DNA from: Acidovorax sp. Root219
Lineage (GTDB): Bacteria; Pseudomonadota; Gammaproteobacteria; Burkholderiales; Burkholderiaceae_C
Assembly: GCF_001428665.1 (NCBI RefSeq)
Contig: NZ_LMIJ01000014.1
Coordinates: 133,445-197,444 of the forward strand
Direction: 5' to 3'
DNA length: 64,000 nt
This document shows positions 24,452 to 33,210 of this stretch, one piece after another. Under the pieces are notes generated by a model that ran no database searches, was not told the DNA's origin, and saw only the letters and a program-made list of their open reading frames with translations. The translations under genes and the position numbers were made by a program. Numbering within the stretch: the stretch's first letter is position 1; every line of letters begins with the position of its first letter.

Positions 24452-25725
24452 GCCAGCACCTCGCGCGGGTCGGCAATGCGGCCCTTGAGGGCCGAGGCGG
24501 CCACGGTGTAGGGCGAGGCCAGGTACACCTGGGCCGTCGCCGAGCCCATGCGCCCCTTGAAATTGCGCGCCGTGCTGGAAATCACGGTGGTCCCATCGCC
24601 CACGCTATCGCCATAGCCGGCGCAGGCGCCGCAGGTGGTCGGGAACAGCTCGGCGCCCGCGTCCTCCAGCACCTGCAGCACGCCTTCGGCGCGGGCGGCG
24701 GCCTGGTCCTGCTGGCTGGCGGGTGCCACCATCAGGCGCACGCCGCTGGCCACGCGCTGGCCGCGCAGCACACTGGCTGCGGCGCGCAGGTCGTCGAGCT
24801 TGGCGCCCGTGCAGGCGCCGATGTAGGCCACGTCGATGCGCGTGCCCGCATGCTGGCCCACTGCGGCGGTATTGGCGGGGCTGTGGGGCGCGGCCACCTG
24901 GGGGGCCAGGGTGCCGGCGTCGAAATCATGGCGGGTGAGCGGCGCGCCGAGGTCGGTCGCCCAGGCGTCCAGGCCTTGCAGGTCGGCCTCTGGCACGCCG
25001 TGGGCGGCCAGCCAGTCGCGCGTGGTCGCGTCGGGTGCGATCAGGCCGGCCTGGGCGCCCAGCTCGGCGCTCATGTTCGAGAGCGTCATGCGCTCCTGCA
25101 TCGACAGGGCCTGAACGGCCGGGCCAGCGAACTCCACTGCCTGGTACTGGCCGCCATTCATGCCGAAGCGGCCGATCATGTGCAGCATCATGTCCTTGGC
25201 GGTCACGCCAGCGGCGAGCTTTCCACTCCAATGCATCTGCAGCGTGTGCGGCACGCGCAGCCAGATCTCGCCGGTGACCACCACGCCCAGCATCTCGGTG
25301 CTGCCGATGCCGAACATGTAGGCACCGAAGGCCCCACCCGTGGGCGAATGCGAATCGCCCCCCACGCAGAACATGCCGGGGCGGATGTGGCCGTGCTGCG
25401 GCACCACCACGTGGCAGATGCCCTGGCCGTCGTACACGTGGGGCAATGCCTGCTCACGCGCCCAGTCACGCGCGATGCGCACGATGCGGCGCGACTCCTC
25501 GTCGCGCTCGGGCAGGTAGTGGTCCATGACCAGCACCACGCGCGACTTGTCCCAGATGGTGGCGCCCAGCTCGTCGAGCATGGGTTTGAGGCGCCGGGGG
25601 CCGGACGAGTCATGGAACATGGCCAGGTCCACCCGGCAGTTGACGATGTCACCCGGCGCCAGGCCGGTGCGCCCGCTCGCGCGGGCCACCAGCTTCTGTG
25701 CCAGGGTGCTGGGTGCGGAGCTCAT
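24448..25725 (-). CDS. LeuC-like large subunit of an aconitase-family hydro-lyase
   Basis: This 425-residue large subunit is of the short bacterial/archaeal LeuC/HacA type. It carries VMDHYLPE, GGDSHSPTGGAFG, and the three 4Fe-4S cysteines in IGACTGAKLDD and FPTTCGACAGYG. Instead of the normal leucine operon it lies between a Bug receptor and hyuBA. With the downstream lyase the pair recalls dimethylmaleate hydratase and dimethylmalate lyase of nicotinate fermentation. Here it would hydrate a substituted maleate or fumarate. The start overlaps the Bug stop by 4 bp. Confidence 0.9.
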   Translation of the reverse strand: MSSAPSTLAQKLVARASGRTGLAPGDIVNCRVDLAMFHDSSGPRRLKPMLDELGATIWDKSRVVLVMDHYLPERDEESRRIVRIARDWAREQALPHVYDGQGICHVVVPQHGHIRPGMFCVGGDSHSPTGGAFGAYMFGIGSTEMLGVVVTGEIWLRVPHTLQMHWSGKLAAGVTAKDMMLHMIGRFGMNGGQYQAVEFAGPAVQALSMQERMTLSNMSAELGAQAGLIAPDATTRDWLAAHGVPEADLQGLDAWATDLGAPLTRHDFDAGTLAPQVAAPHSPANTAAVGQHAGTRIDVAYIGACTGAKLDDLRAAASVLRGQRVASGVRLMVAPASQQDQAAARAEGVLQVLEDAGAELFPTTCGACAGYGDSVGDGTTVISSTARNFKGRMGSATAQVYLASPYTVAASALKGRIADPREVLA

Positions 25726-26678
25726 TCGGGCTTGGCTCCGGCAAAACGCACGACCTTGGCCCAGCGCGGGATCTCGGCCTGCACGAAGCGGGCGAATTCC
25801 TCGGGGCTGTTGCCCACGGGCACGGCGCCCTCGGTCTCCAGGCGCTTTTTCACCTCGGGCGTGGCGATGGCCTGGCGGGCTGCGTCGCTCAGGCGCTTGG
25901 CCAGCTCGGGGTTCATCTGGCCAGGGCCGAACAGGCCAAACCACGCACTTGATTCGTAACCTGGCAGTACCTCTGCGATGGCTGGCACGTCCGGAAAGGC
26001 CGGCAGCCGCTTGGCGCTGGTGACGCCGAGCGCACGCAGTTTGCCCGCCCGCACTTGCGCCTGGGCGTTGCCCACAGCGGCAAACATCAGCTCGACCTGC
26101 CCTGCCAACACGTCCTGCAGTGCCGGCGCCGTGCCCCGGTAGGGAATGTTGACGATGTACGCGCCCGACTGCATCTTGAACGCATCGCCCGCCAGGTGCA
26201 GCGAGGAGCCCACAGCACCGATGGCGAAGTTGAGCTTGCCTGGCCGCGCCTTGGCCAGCGCGATCAGCTCGCGCACGTCCTTGGCCGGCACCGAGGGATT
26301 GGCCACCAGGATCGAGGGCGAGGTGGCCACGCAGGTGAGCGGGGTGAAATCCTTGATCGGATCGAACGGCAGTGAGGGGTAGAGGCTGGCGTTGATGGCG
26401 TGGCTCGTGAAGCTCATGAGCAGCGTATTGCCATCGGGCGCGGCCTTGGCCACGGCATCGGCCGCGATGTTGCCACCCGCGCCAGGGCGGTTCTCCACCA
26501 CCACGGTGCGGCCAAGCTGGCGCCCCATCTCGCTGGCCAGGTTGCGCGCCAGGGTGTCGGTGGAGCCGCCCGCAGGCGCGCCCACGAGGATGCGGATGGG
26601 CGCGTTCTGGGCCAGCACATGGCCCATGGACAGGGCCGCCGGCAAGGCCAGCAGCAGTTTTCGGCGGGGAACGGTCAT
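25722..26678 (-). CDS. Bug-family periplasmic solute receptor
   Basis: The 318-residue product is a tripartite-tricarboxylate-type (Bug/TctC) binding protein: signal peptide PRRKLLLALPAALSMGHVLAQ, then PIRILVGAPAGGSTDTLAR, VVENRPGAGGNIA, VNIPYRGTAPALQDVLAG and GVTSAKRLPAFPDVP. No tctA or tctB membrane genes are nearby, as is common for the many orphan Bug proteins of Burkholderiales. It likely binds a carboxylate substrate or intermediate of the pathway and may serve as a sensor or feed a distant transporter. AAGGAG eight bases upstream supports the start. Confidence 0.92.
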   Translation of the reverse strand: MTVPRRKLLLALPAALSMGHVLAQNAPIRILVGAPAGGSTDTLARNLASEMGRQLGRTVVVENRPGAGGNIAADAVAKAAPDGNTLLMSFTSHAINASLYPSLPFDPIKDFTPLTCVATSPSILVANPSVPAKDVRELIALAKARPGKLNFAIGAVGSSLHLAGDAFKMQSGAYIVNIPYRGTAPALQDVLAGQVELMFAAVGNAQAQVRAGKLRALGVTSAKRLPAFPDVPAIAEVLPGYESSAWFGLFGPGQMNPELAKRLSDAARQAIATPEVKKRLETEGAVPVGNSPEEFARFVQAEIPRWAKVVRFAGAKPE

Positions 26679-26693
26679 GTGGTTGTCTCCTTC

Positions 26694-27406
26694 TCAAAGG
26701 CCCAGGTAGGCCCGGCGCAGTTCGTCGCTGCGCAGCAGTTCGTCGGGGGCGCCCGAAAACCGGATGCTCCCGTTCTCCATCACATAGGCGCGGTCGGCGA
26801 TCTCCAGCGACTGGCCCACGTTCTGCTCCACCAGCAGCACGGCCAGACCCGTGGAGCGCAGCTGGCGGATCAGGCCGAACATCTCTTCGACCAGCAGGGG
26901 CGACAGGCCGAGCGAGGGTTCGTCCAGGATCAAGAGGCGCGGCTCGGCCATCAGGCCGCGGCCAATCGCCAGCATCTGCTGCTCGCCGCCGCTCATGGTG
27001 CCGGCCAGCTGGGTGGTGCGCTCCTTCAGGCGCGGGAAGGTCGCGAACACCTTGTCGATGTTCTCGGCCCGGCGCTCGCGGGCGCGCGAGAAGCTGCCCA
27101 GCGACAGGTTTTCGAGCACGTTCAGGTTGGGGAAGATCTTGCGCCCCTCGGGCACCTGGATCAGCCCGGCCTTGACGACCGCCGTGTAGTGGGCCCCGCT
27201 CAGGTCGGCGCCACCGAAGGCCACGCGCCCGCCCCAGGCCGGGTAGATGCCGCAGACCACGCTGTTCAGCGTGGACTTGCCCGCGCCGTTGCTCCCCAGC
27301 AGGGCCACGGTCTCGCCGGGGTTCACCTGCAGGTCCACCCCGCGCAGCACCTCCACGCGGCCATAGCCGCCGCGCAGGCCGGCAATATCGAGCAGCGGTG
27401 CCGTGC

Positions 27407-27410
<4 letters not shown>
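26694..27410 (-). CDS. livF: Liv-type ABC transporter ATPase (LivF-like)
   Basis: The 238-residue ATPase has Walker A GSNGAGKST, signature MSGGEQQ, Walker B LLILDEPSLGLSP and H-loop region LLVEQNV, the LivF pattern of the hydrophobic amino acid uptake (HAAT) family. It forms a heterodimer with LivG. Overlaps livG by 4 bp; a 15-bp gap separates it from the Bug gene. Confidence 0.93.
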
Positions 27411-28157
<747 letters not shown>

Positions 28158-28168
<11 letters not shown>

Positions 28169-29132
28169 GGCGGCCTCCCGAGCGTTTCCACAGGTCCACC
28201 ACCGACTGGCCCAGGCCCGCGATGCCGCGCGGCAGGAACATGACGATGAGCACCAGCACCGTGCCATAGATCACCATGTTGATCCCCGGCAACTGGCCGA
28301 ACAGGTTGCGCGTGAGGTCGGCCAGCACATGCAGCACCAGCGCGCCGAGCACCGGGCCCCAGACGGTGCCGATGCCGCCCACGATGGCCGCCACCAGCGC
28401 CTCCACCGAGGTCACCGACCCATAGGCAATGCCCGGGTCGATGTACTGGAACACCTGCACGTAGAACGCGCCGGCCGCGCCCATGAAGCCGCCCGACAGG
28501 GCGATGGCGCCCATCTTCACGGTGAACGGGTTGACGCCGATGGCGCGCGCCGCGTCCTCGTTGTCGCGCACGGCCTGCAGCCAGGCGCCGAAGCGCGAGT
28601 TGCGCAGCCACCAGCTCACCAGCAGCGCCAGGGTGACCAGCGCCAGGATGAGGAACACATAGCCCTTGCGCGAGCCGAACTGCATGTTCGCGAGCGACTC
28701 CCTTAGCGGCAGCATCAACCCCACGCCCGCGCCGGTGAACGGCACCGACAGCGCCAGTATGCGGAACACCTCGGCAAACGCCAGCGTGACCAGCGCGAAG
28801 TACGAGCCCTTGAGCCCGTAGCGGAACGACAGCCCGCCCACGAAAAGCCCCACCAGCGCGCTGCCGGCCACCGCCATGGGCAGCGCCAGCCAGGCATTGA
28901 TGCCGCCCTGCATCTGTGCAATGGCCTGGATATAGGCGCCCGTGCCGAAGAACAGCGCATGGCCGAACGAGAACTGCCCGCCGAAACCGCCCAGGATGTT
29001 CCAGGCCTGCGCCAGCAAGGCCGCATACAGCGCCATCATCACGAAGTTGAGCAGCACGCCCGAGTCGGACCAGCCCGTGAGGGCCGCGATGGCGAGTGCG
29101 AAGAGGCCGATGGCCCAGAGTTGCTTGTTCAC
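28158..29132 (-). CDS. livM: Liv-type ABC transporter permease (LivM-like)
   Basis: This 324-residue inner-membrane permease has eight to ten hydrophobic segments and the LivM blocks NILGGFGGQFSFGHALFFG, LQAVRDNEDAARAIG and AIVGGIGTVWGPVLGA. It forms the translocation channel with LivH. Overlaps livH by 4 bp. Confidence 0.93.
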
Positions 29133-30001
29133 TGCCTGGCTCCAAAAAGGCCCTGCGGGCGAAACAGCAAGACGGCGATGAAGATGGCGAAGATGCCGAT
29201 CTGCCCCAGCGATTCACCCAGGAACAGCCCCCCGAGCGACTCCACCACCCCGATCAGCAGCCCGCCCACCAGCGCGCCGGTGAAGCTGCCCATGCCGCCG
29301 AGCACGACGATGGTGAAGGCCACCAGCACGAAGCCGCTGCCCACCTGCGGATTGACGTAGTAGGCCGGCAGCAGAAAACACGCGGCGGCCCCCAGGCAGG
29401 CCAGGCCGATGCCAAAGCTCATGGCGTAGACATGGTCTACATGGATGCCCATGAGCTTGGCGCCGTGCTTTTCGCGCGCCACGGCGCGGATGGCCCGGCC
29501 CAGGTCGGTGCGCCCCACGATCCACAGCAGCAGGCCCGAGACCACCAGCGCCCCGGCGAACGACACCAGCTTGGGCAGCGCGATCATGGCCGGGCCGATG
29601 GCCACGGTGGTCAGGGTGTAGGCGGTCTCGATGGTGCGCGTGTCGGACTTGAAGAACAGCAGCGCCAGGTTCTCCATGACGATGGAGATGCCCAGGGTGA
29701 CCAGCAGGATGTTCTCGTCCTTGCCGTGGCTGGCGCGATTGATGACCACGCGCTGCAGCACATAGCCCAGGGCGAACATGCCGGGCACGAGGATGGGCAG
29801 CGCCAGGTAGGGATCGATCCCCCAGTGCTGCTTGAGCAGGTAGACGGCGTACAGCGCCAGCATCAGCGACGCGCCATGCGCGAAGTTGATGATGTGCAGC
29901 ACGCCGTAGATCAGCGTGAGGCCCAGCGCGATCAGTGCGTAGACCGCGCCGGTCGTCAGGCCGTTGAGGACCGAGGGGAAGAGGATGCTGAGCTCGAACA
30001 T
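29129..30001 (-). CDS. livH: Liv-type ABC transporter permease (LivH-like)
   Basis: This 290-residue inner-membrane permease has the LivH blocks NGLTTGAVYALIALGLTLIY near the N-terminus, INFAHGASLML and FTIVVLGGMGSFTGALVGG. It is the channel partner of LivM. It follows livK after a 103-bp gap that contains a stable hairpin. Confidence 0.93.
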   Translation of the reverse strand: MFELSILFPSVLNGLTTGAVYALIALGLTLIYGVLHIINFAHGASLMLALYAVYLLKQHWGIDPYLALPILVPGMFALGYVLQRVVINRASHGKDENILLVTLGISIVMENLALLFFKSDTRTIETAYTLTTVAIGPAMIALPKLVSFAGALVVSGLLLWIVGRTDLGRAIRAVAREKHGAKLMGIHVDHVYAMSFGIGLACLGAAACFLLPAYYVNPQVGSGFVLVAFTIVVLGGMGSFTGALVGGLLIGVVESLGGLFLGESLGQIGIFAIFIAVLLFRPQGLFGARQ

Positions 30002-30038
30002 GGGTGGTGTGTGCGGCAGTCAGGCAAAGGCGCGGCCT

Positions 30039-30060
30039 GGCACCAGAGGGTTCTGGCGCC
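30039..30060 (-). other. Intercistronic hairpin between livK and livH
   Basis: In the mRNA sense a 9-bp stem GGCGCCAGA / TCTGGTGCC (one G-U pair) closes a four-base loop. There is no T-run. Such hairpins after binding-protein genes often protect the upstream message or reduce read-through so that the receptor is made in excess of the membrane parts. Confidence 0.45.
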
Positions 30061-30104
30061 GTGCAGACCTGTGCATGGCCGCAAAAGTGGGAGTTGTCAG
30101 CCGC

Positions 30105-31307
30105 TCAGGCCTTCAGCGGAAAGAGCGGGTCCGCTTCGCGGTAGTCGCGCGGGATGATGACCTTGATGTCCTTGTTCAGCACCTGGGTCATGAGCGGCTG
30201 GGCGCCCTGGTTCTGCCCGGCCACGAACTTCGTGGCGCCGTACGGCATGATGTGGTCAGCGAAGGTGCTCTTCTCCAGCGCGTCGATGATGGCGGCGCGG
30301 TCCACCGATTTGGCACGCTCCAGCGCATCGGCCAGCAGCCACATGGACGTGTAGGTCATGAACAGCTCGTAGCTGAAGAACAGGCCCTTGGCCTCCACGC
30401 GCTTCTTGAGGTCCTGCGCCCGCTTGTCCTTGGGGTTGAACCAGTGGTTGCAGTCGATGATGCCGTTGGCCGCGTCCGGAAACTCCTTGACGAACTTGTA
30501 GCTCGACGCGGCGCCGCCCAGCACCGAATAGATGGCCTTGGGCGTGACCTTTTGCTGCTGCATGGTGCGCACCAGCAGCGCGTACTCGTTGTAGTAATTG
30601 GCGGGGATCACGATGTCGGGGTTGATCGCCTTCATGCGCAGCACGATGTTGTTGAAGTCGCGCGTGGGGTTGGCGTGCTTGACGACCTCCTTGACCTCGT
30701 AGCCGTAGCCGGGTAGCTCGCGCGCCAGCAACTGGGCCGTGCCCGAGCCGAACAGCGACTCCTCGTGGATGATCATCACCGTCTTGGCCGGCTTGCCGGC
30801 CGCCGTGTTGAGCACGTGCAGGTTGGCCACGGCGGTTTCGGCGCATTTCTTGTAGCCGGGGCCGAAGCGGAAGGTGTTCTTCAGCCCGCGCTCCACGATC
30901 TGGTCGGCCACGCCCACGTCCACGATGTGCGGCAGGTTGTACTTGGCGGCCGCCTGCGTGGTCGCCAGGCAGATGGCCGAGGCAAACGCCCCCACCACGG
31001 CGGACACGCCGGCCTCGTTCATTTTCTCCACCTCGGCCGCGCCGGCCTGGGGCTGGGACTGCGCATCGCCCAGCAGAGCCTCAAGCTTGGCGCCGCCCAG
31101 GGACTTGATGCCGCCGGCCTTGTTGATGTCCTCGATGGCCATCATCGCGCCTTCGCGGCATTGCTGGCCCGAGTAGGCCAGCGCGCCCGTCACGGGGTGC
31201 AGCACCCCCACCTTGACTGCCTTGGCCTGTGCGCCGCCCACCAGGGGGAAGGCCAGGGCCGATGCGGCGGCGGCCGACTGGGATAGGAAATAGCGGCGGT
31301 TGCTCAT
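30105..31307 (-). CDS. Liv-type ABC transporter substrate-binding protein
   Basis: This 400-residue periplasmic receptor of the peripla_BP_6 family has the signal RRYFLSQSAAAASALAFPLVGGAQA (twin-arginine-like), then VKVGVLHPVTGALAYSGQQ and LLGDAQSQPQAGAAEVEKM. Its close-family context is the amide/urea and aromatic-acid branch rather than leucine, judged only loosely. It defines the substrate of the importer for this operon. AAGGAG before the ATG supports the start; the regulator gene ends 42 bp upstream. Confidence 0.9.
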   Translation of the reverse strand: MSNRRYFLSQSAAAASALAFPLVGGAQAKAVKVGVLHPVTGALAYSGQQCREGAMMAIEDINKAGGIKSLGGAKLEALLGDAQSQPQAGAAEVEKMNEAGVSAVVGAFASAICLATTQAAAKYNLPHIVDVGVADQIVERGLKNTFRFGPGYKKCAETAVANLHVLNTAAGKPAKTVMIIHEESLFGSGTAQLLARELPGYGYEVKEVVKHANPTRDFNNIVLRMKAINPDIVIPANYYNEYALLVRTMQQQKVTPKAIYSVLGGAASSYKFVKEFPDAANGIIDCNHWFNPKDKRAQDLKKRVEAKGLFFSYELFMTYTSMWLLADALERAKSVDRAAIIDALEKSTFADHIMPYGATKFVAGQNQGAQPLMTQVLNKDIKVIIPRDYREADPLFPLKA

Positions 31308-31349
31308 GGGCGTTCTCCTTGGGGGATGGTCGAAGGGGGGTCGTTGAAA

Positions 31350-32168
31350 TCAGTGGAACTGGGCCGACAGCTCTTTGCTGACCCAGACCTTGGCATCGAT
31401 GCTGCCCACGCGGGACAGCTGCATTTCGTATTCATAGCGGTCTGGCCGGTACAGGCCGTGCAGCCACTGCACGGGCCGCTCCTGGTCGTCGTAGATCAGG
31501 CGCCGCACGGCCAGCAGAGCGGAGCCCACCGACACATCGAGGTGGCGGGCCACCACGGCATCGGCCAGCCTGGCGGAAATGGTCTGGTGGGCGCGACCGA
31601 CCTTCACGCCGGATTCCTCCAGCAGCACCAGAATGGGCTTGCGCGCGAGTTCGCGGCGGCCGAACTGGCGGGCGATGTCGGCCGGCACATAGGTGGTGAT
31701 GTGCGACAGCGGGCCTTCCCGCGTGCTGCGCACCCGCACCGCCTTCTGCACCGAATCACCGACGGTGATCTGCAAGGCCCCGGCCACCGCGCGGGATGCC
31801 GTGACCGTCTCCACGTCGAGCACCTTGACGGACGTGCGCAGGCCCATGCTGACCAGGTTTTCGAGCAGGCCGGTGAGCTGGGCGCGGTTGCTGTGGGGGT
31901 GGCTCTCCTGGCCGCCCTGCCCTGCGTCGGGCTGGGGCACGGGCCGGGTGCCCCTGCCGGGCTGGCGGGAGATCAGGCCCTCGCCCTGAAGCAGCTCCAG
32001 CGCGCGGCGCACCGTCACGCGCGCCACGGAGAACTGCTGCATCAGCGCCAGCTCGCCCGGCAGGCCCGCAGCAAAACAGCCTTCCTGCAATTGCTCGCGC
32101 AGCACCAGGTAGATCTGGTGGTACTTGGGCAGTGGCAGCTTCGGCGACATGGGCCCATCGTCAAACAT
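31350..32168 (-). CDS. GntR-family regulator with UTRA domain
   Basis: The roughly 272-residue protein has an N-terminal winged helix (KYHQIYLVLREQLQEG, then VARVTVRRALELLQGEGLI, RQPGRGT) and a C-terminal UTRA ligand domain (about residues 90-250: SHITTYVPADIARQFG, VARHLDVSVGSALLAVRRLIYD). HutC-type regulators are usually repressors relieved by a pathway metabolite. It is the first gene of the operon and lies beside a cluster of inverted repeats. ATG 32150 (six codons later) is an equally possible start. Confidence 0.88.
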   Translation of the reverse strand: MFDDGPMSPKLPLPKYHQIYLVLREQLQEGCFAAGLPGELALMQQFSVARVTVRRALELLQGEGLISRQPGRGTRPVPQPDAGQGGQESHPHSNRAQLTGLLENLVSMGLRTSVKVLDVETVTASRAVAGALQITVGDSVQKAVRVRSTREGPLSHITTYVPADIARQFGRRELARKPILVLLEESGVKVGRAHQTISARLADAVVARHLDVSVGSALLAVRRLIYDDQERPVQWLHGLYRPDRYEYEMQLSRVGSIDAKVWVSKELSAQFH

Positions 32169-32172
32169 CCTT

Positions 32173-32230
32173 AATGTCCTGTCAATGAGACATTTGAGGC
32201 TATTTGGTCCTGTTTTAAGGACATTTGTCC
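32173..32230. promoter_or_regulatory. Cluster of inverted repeats, probable GntR operators
   Basis: Three related palindromes sit just upstream of the GntR start: AATGTC-10-GACATT (32173-32194), GTCCT-6-AGGAC (32207-32222) and GGACA-2-TGTCC (32219-32230). The shared TGTCC/GGACA half-site repeated through 58 bp suggests cooperative binding by the operon's own regulator. A TTGACA hexamer (minus strand, 32185-32180) lies within it, though no matching -10 is clear. Confidence 0.55.
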
Positions 32231-32435
32231 CCGAGAGCGACTGGCTGCAAGGCGCTCCCATTTTTGGAGCATGATCGCGCACCTGTTCGGGGCCTGGAGA
32301 GGCACCATGCACCGCCGTGGAGCACCTCGTCGCGGCGTTCGCCACAGCGATTGGGGGTAACGCATGCGTCGCTCCCAGGGTTTACCCCAGAAGGCAACAG
32401 CGCTCGGTCTTTTGTCTCGTTCGCCCACCGATCAA

Positions 32436-32486
32436 TTGACTGGCGCAGGCGCAGTTGCTATATTACTAACCAGTCAGTCATTAACT
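32436..32486 (+). promoter_or_regulatory. Promoter and probable operator of the TetR-efflux operon
   Basis: TTGACT (32436-32441), 17 bp, TATATT (32459-32464) is a near-consensus sigma70 promoter. The sequence around the predicted start of transcription, ACTAACCAGTCAGTCATTAA (32465-32484), resembles TetR/AcrR-type operators with TTAGT/ACTAA-like half-sites, although its symmetry is imperfect. Confidence 0.6.
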
Positions 32487-32496
32487 AGAAAGTCTC

Positions 32497-33207
32497 TTGA
32501 GCACTGTCCCCACCACCCCTTCTGCCGGTACCAAGCGTGAGCGCCGCAAGGAAGCGCGCCCCGGCGAACTGCTGGAGGCTGCGCTCGACCTGTTCGTCGA
32601 GAAAGGCTTTGCCGCCACCCGGGTGGACGACGTGGCCGCGCGTGCCGGGGTGTCCAAGGGCACGCTGTTCCTCTACTTCCCCAGCAAGGAAGAGCTGTTC
32701 AAGGCCGTGGTGCGCCAGAACATCGTGGGCCGCTTCGAGGAATGGAGCCACGAGCTCGAAGCCTTCGAGGGCACGACCGGCGAGCTGCTGCGCCACTGCT
32801 ACCAGGTCTGGTGGGAGCGCATCGGCGCCACCAAGGCCTCGGGCATCACCAAGCTGATGTTCAGCGAATCGCAGAATTTCCCCGAGATCACCCTCTTCTA
32901 CCAGCAGGAAGTGATCCAGCCCGGCCAGGACCTGGTGCGCCGCATCCTGCGCCGCGGCATGGACCGTGGCGAATTCCGCTGCGTGAACCTCGACTACGCC
33001 GTGCACGTGGTGATGGCACCCATGATCTTCCTGATGCTGTGGAAGCACTCCATGGGAGCCTGCATGCCCGATGCGCTGGAGCTCGGGCCCGAGAAGTTCA
33101 TCGATGCGCAGGTGGACAACGTGCTGTACGGCCTGTGCGCCCGCCCGGAAGCGGGGCCTTTCGCCCCGGCCCCCGCGTCCCCTCCTCCCTCTTCTTCTGC
33201 GGCCTGA
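32497..33207 (+). CDS. TetR-family repressor of the efflux operon
   Basis: This 236-residue regulator has an N-terminal TetR HTH (LLEAALDLFVEKGFAATRVDDVA, KGTLFLYFPSKEELF) and a C-terminal ligand domain typical of AcrR-like proteins (VGRFEEWSHELEAFEG onward). The frame has no upstream ATG; a TTG at 32497 is the likely start, which would lower its expression. It ends 3 bp before the adaptor gene, so the repressor is co-directional with the pump and probably autoregulated. Confidence 0.88.
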   Translation: MSTVPTTPSAGTKRERRKEARPGELLEAALDLFVEKGFAATRVDDVAARAGVSKGTLFLYFPSKEELFKAVVRQNIVGRFEEWSHELEAFEGTTGELLRHCYQVWWERIGATKASGITKLMFSESQNFPEITLFYQQEVIQPGQDLVRRILRRGMDRGEFRCVNLDYAVHVVMAPMIFLMLWKHSMGACMPDALELGPEKFIDAQVDNVLYGLCARPEAGPFAPAPASPPPSSSAA

Positions 33208-33210
33208 CCC

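Larger units (their letters stand above)
32169..32496. other. 328-bp divergent control region between two regulators
   Basis: This gap serves two divergent operons. The left 62 bp holds the GntR-type repeats; the right about 65 bp holds the TetR promoter and operator. The middle (about 32231-32430) shows GCTCC-7-GGAGC near 32261-32277 and an imperfect GGGGTAA / TTTACCCC pair about 25 bp apart, but no gene. Confidence 0.6.

Noticed and set aside
24448..25725. Naming the LeuCD-type pair as leuC and leuD of leucine synthesis
   Set aside because: No leuA or leuB is near and the genes are locked in a catabolic operon by 4-8 bp overlaps.
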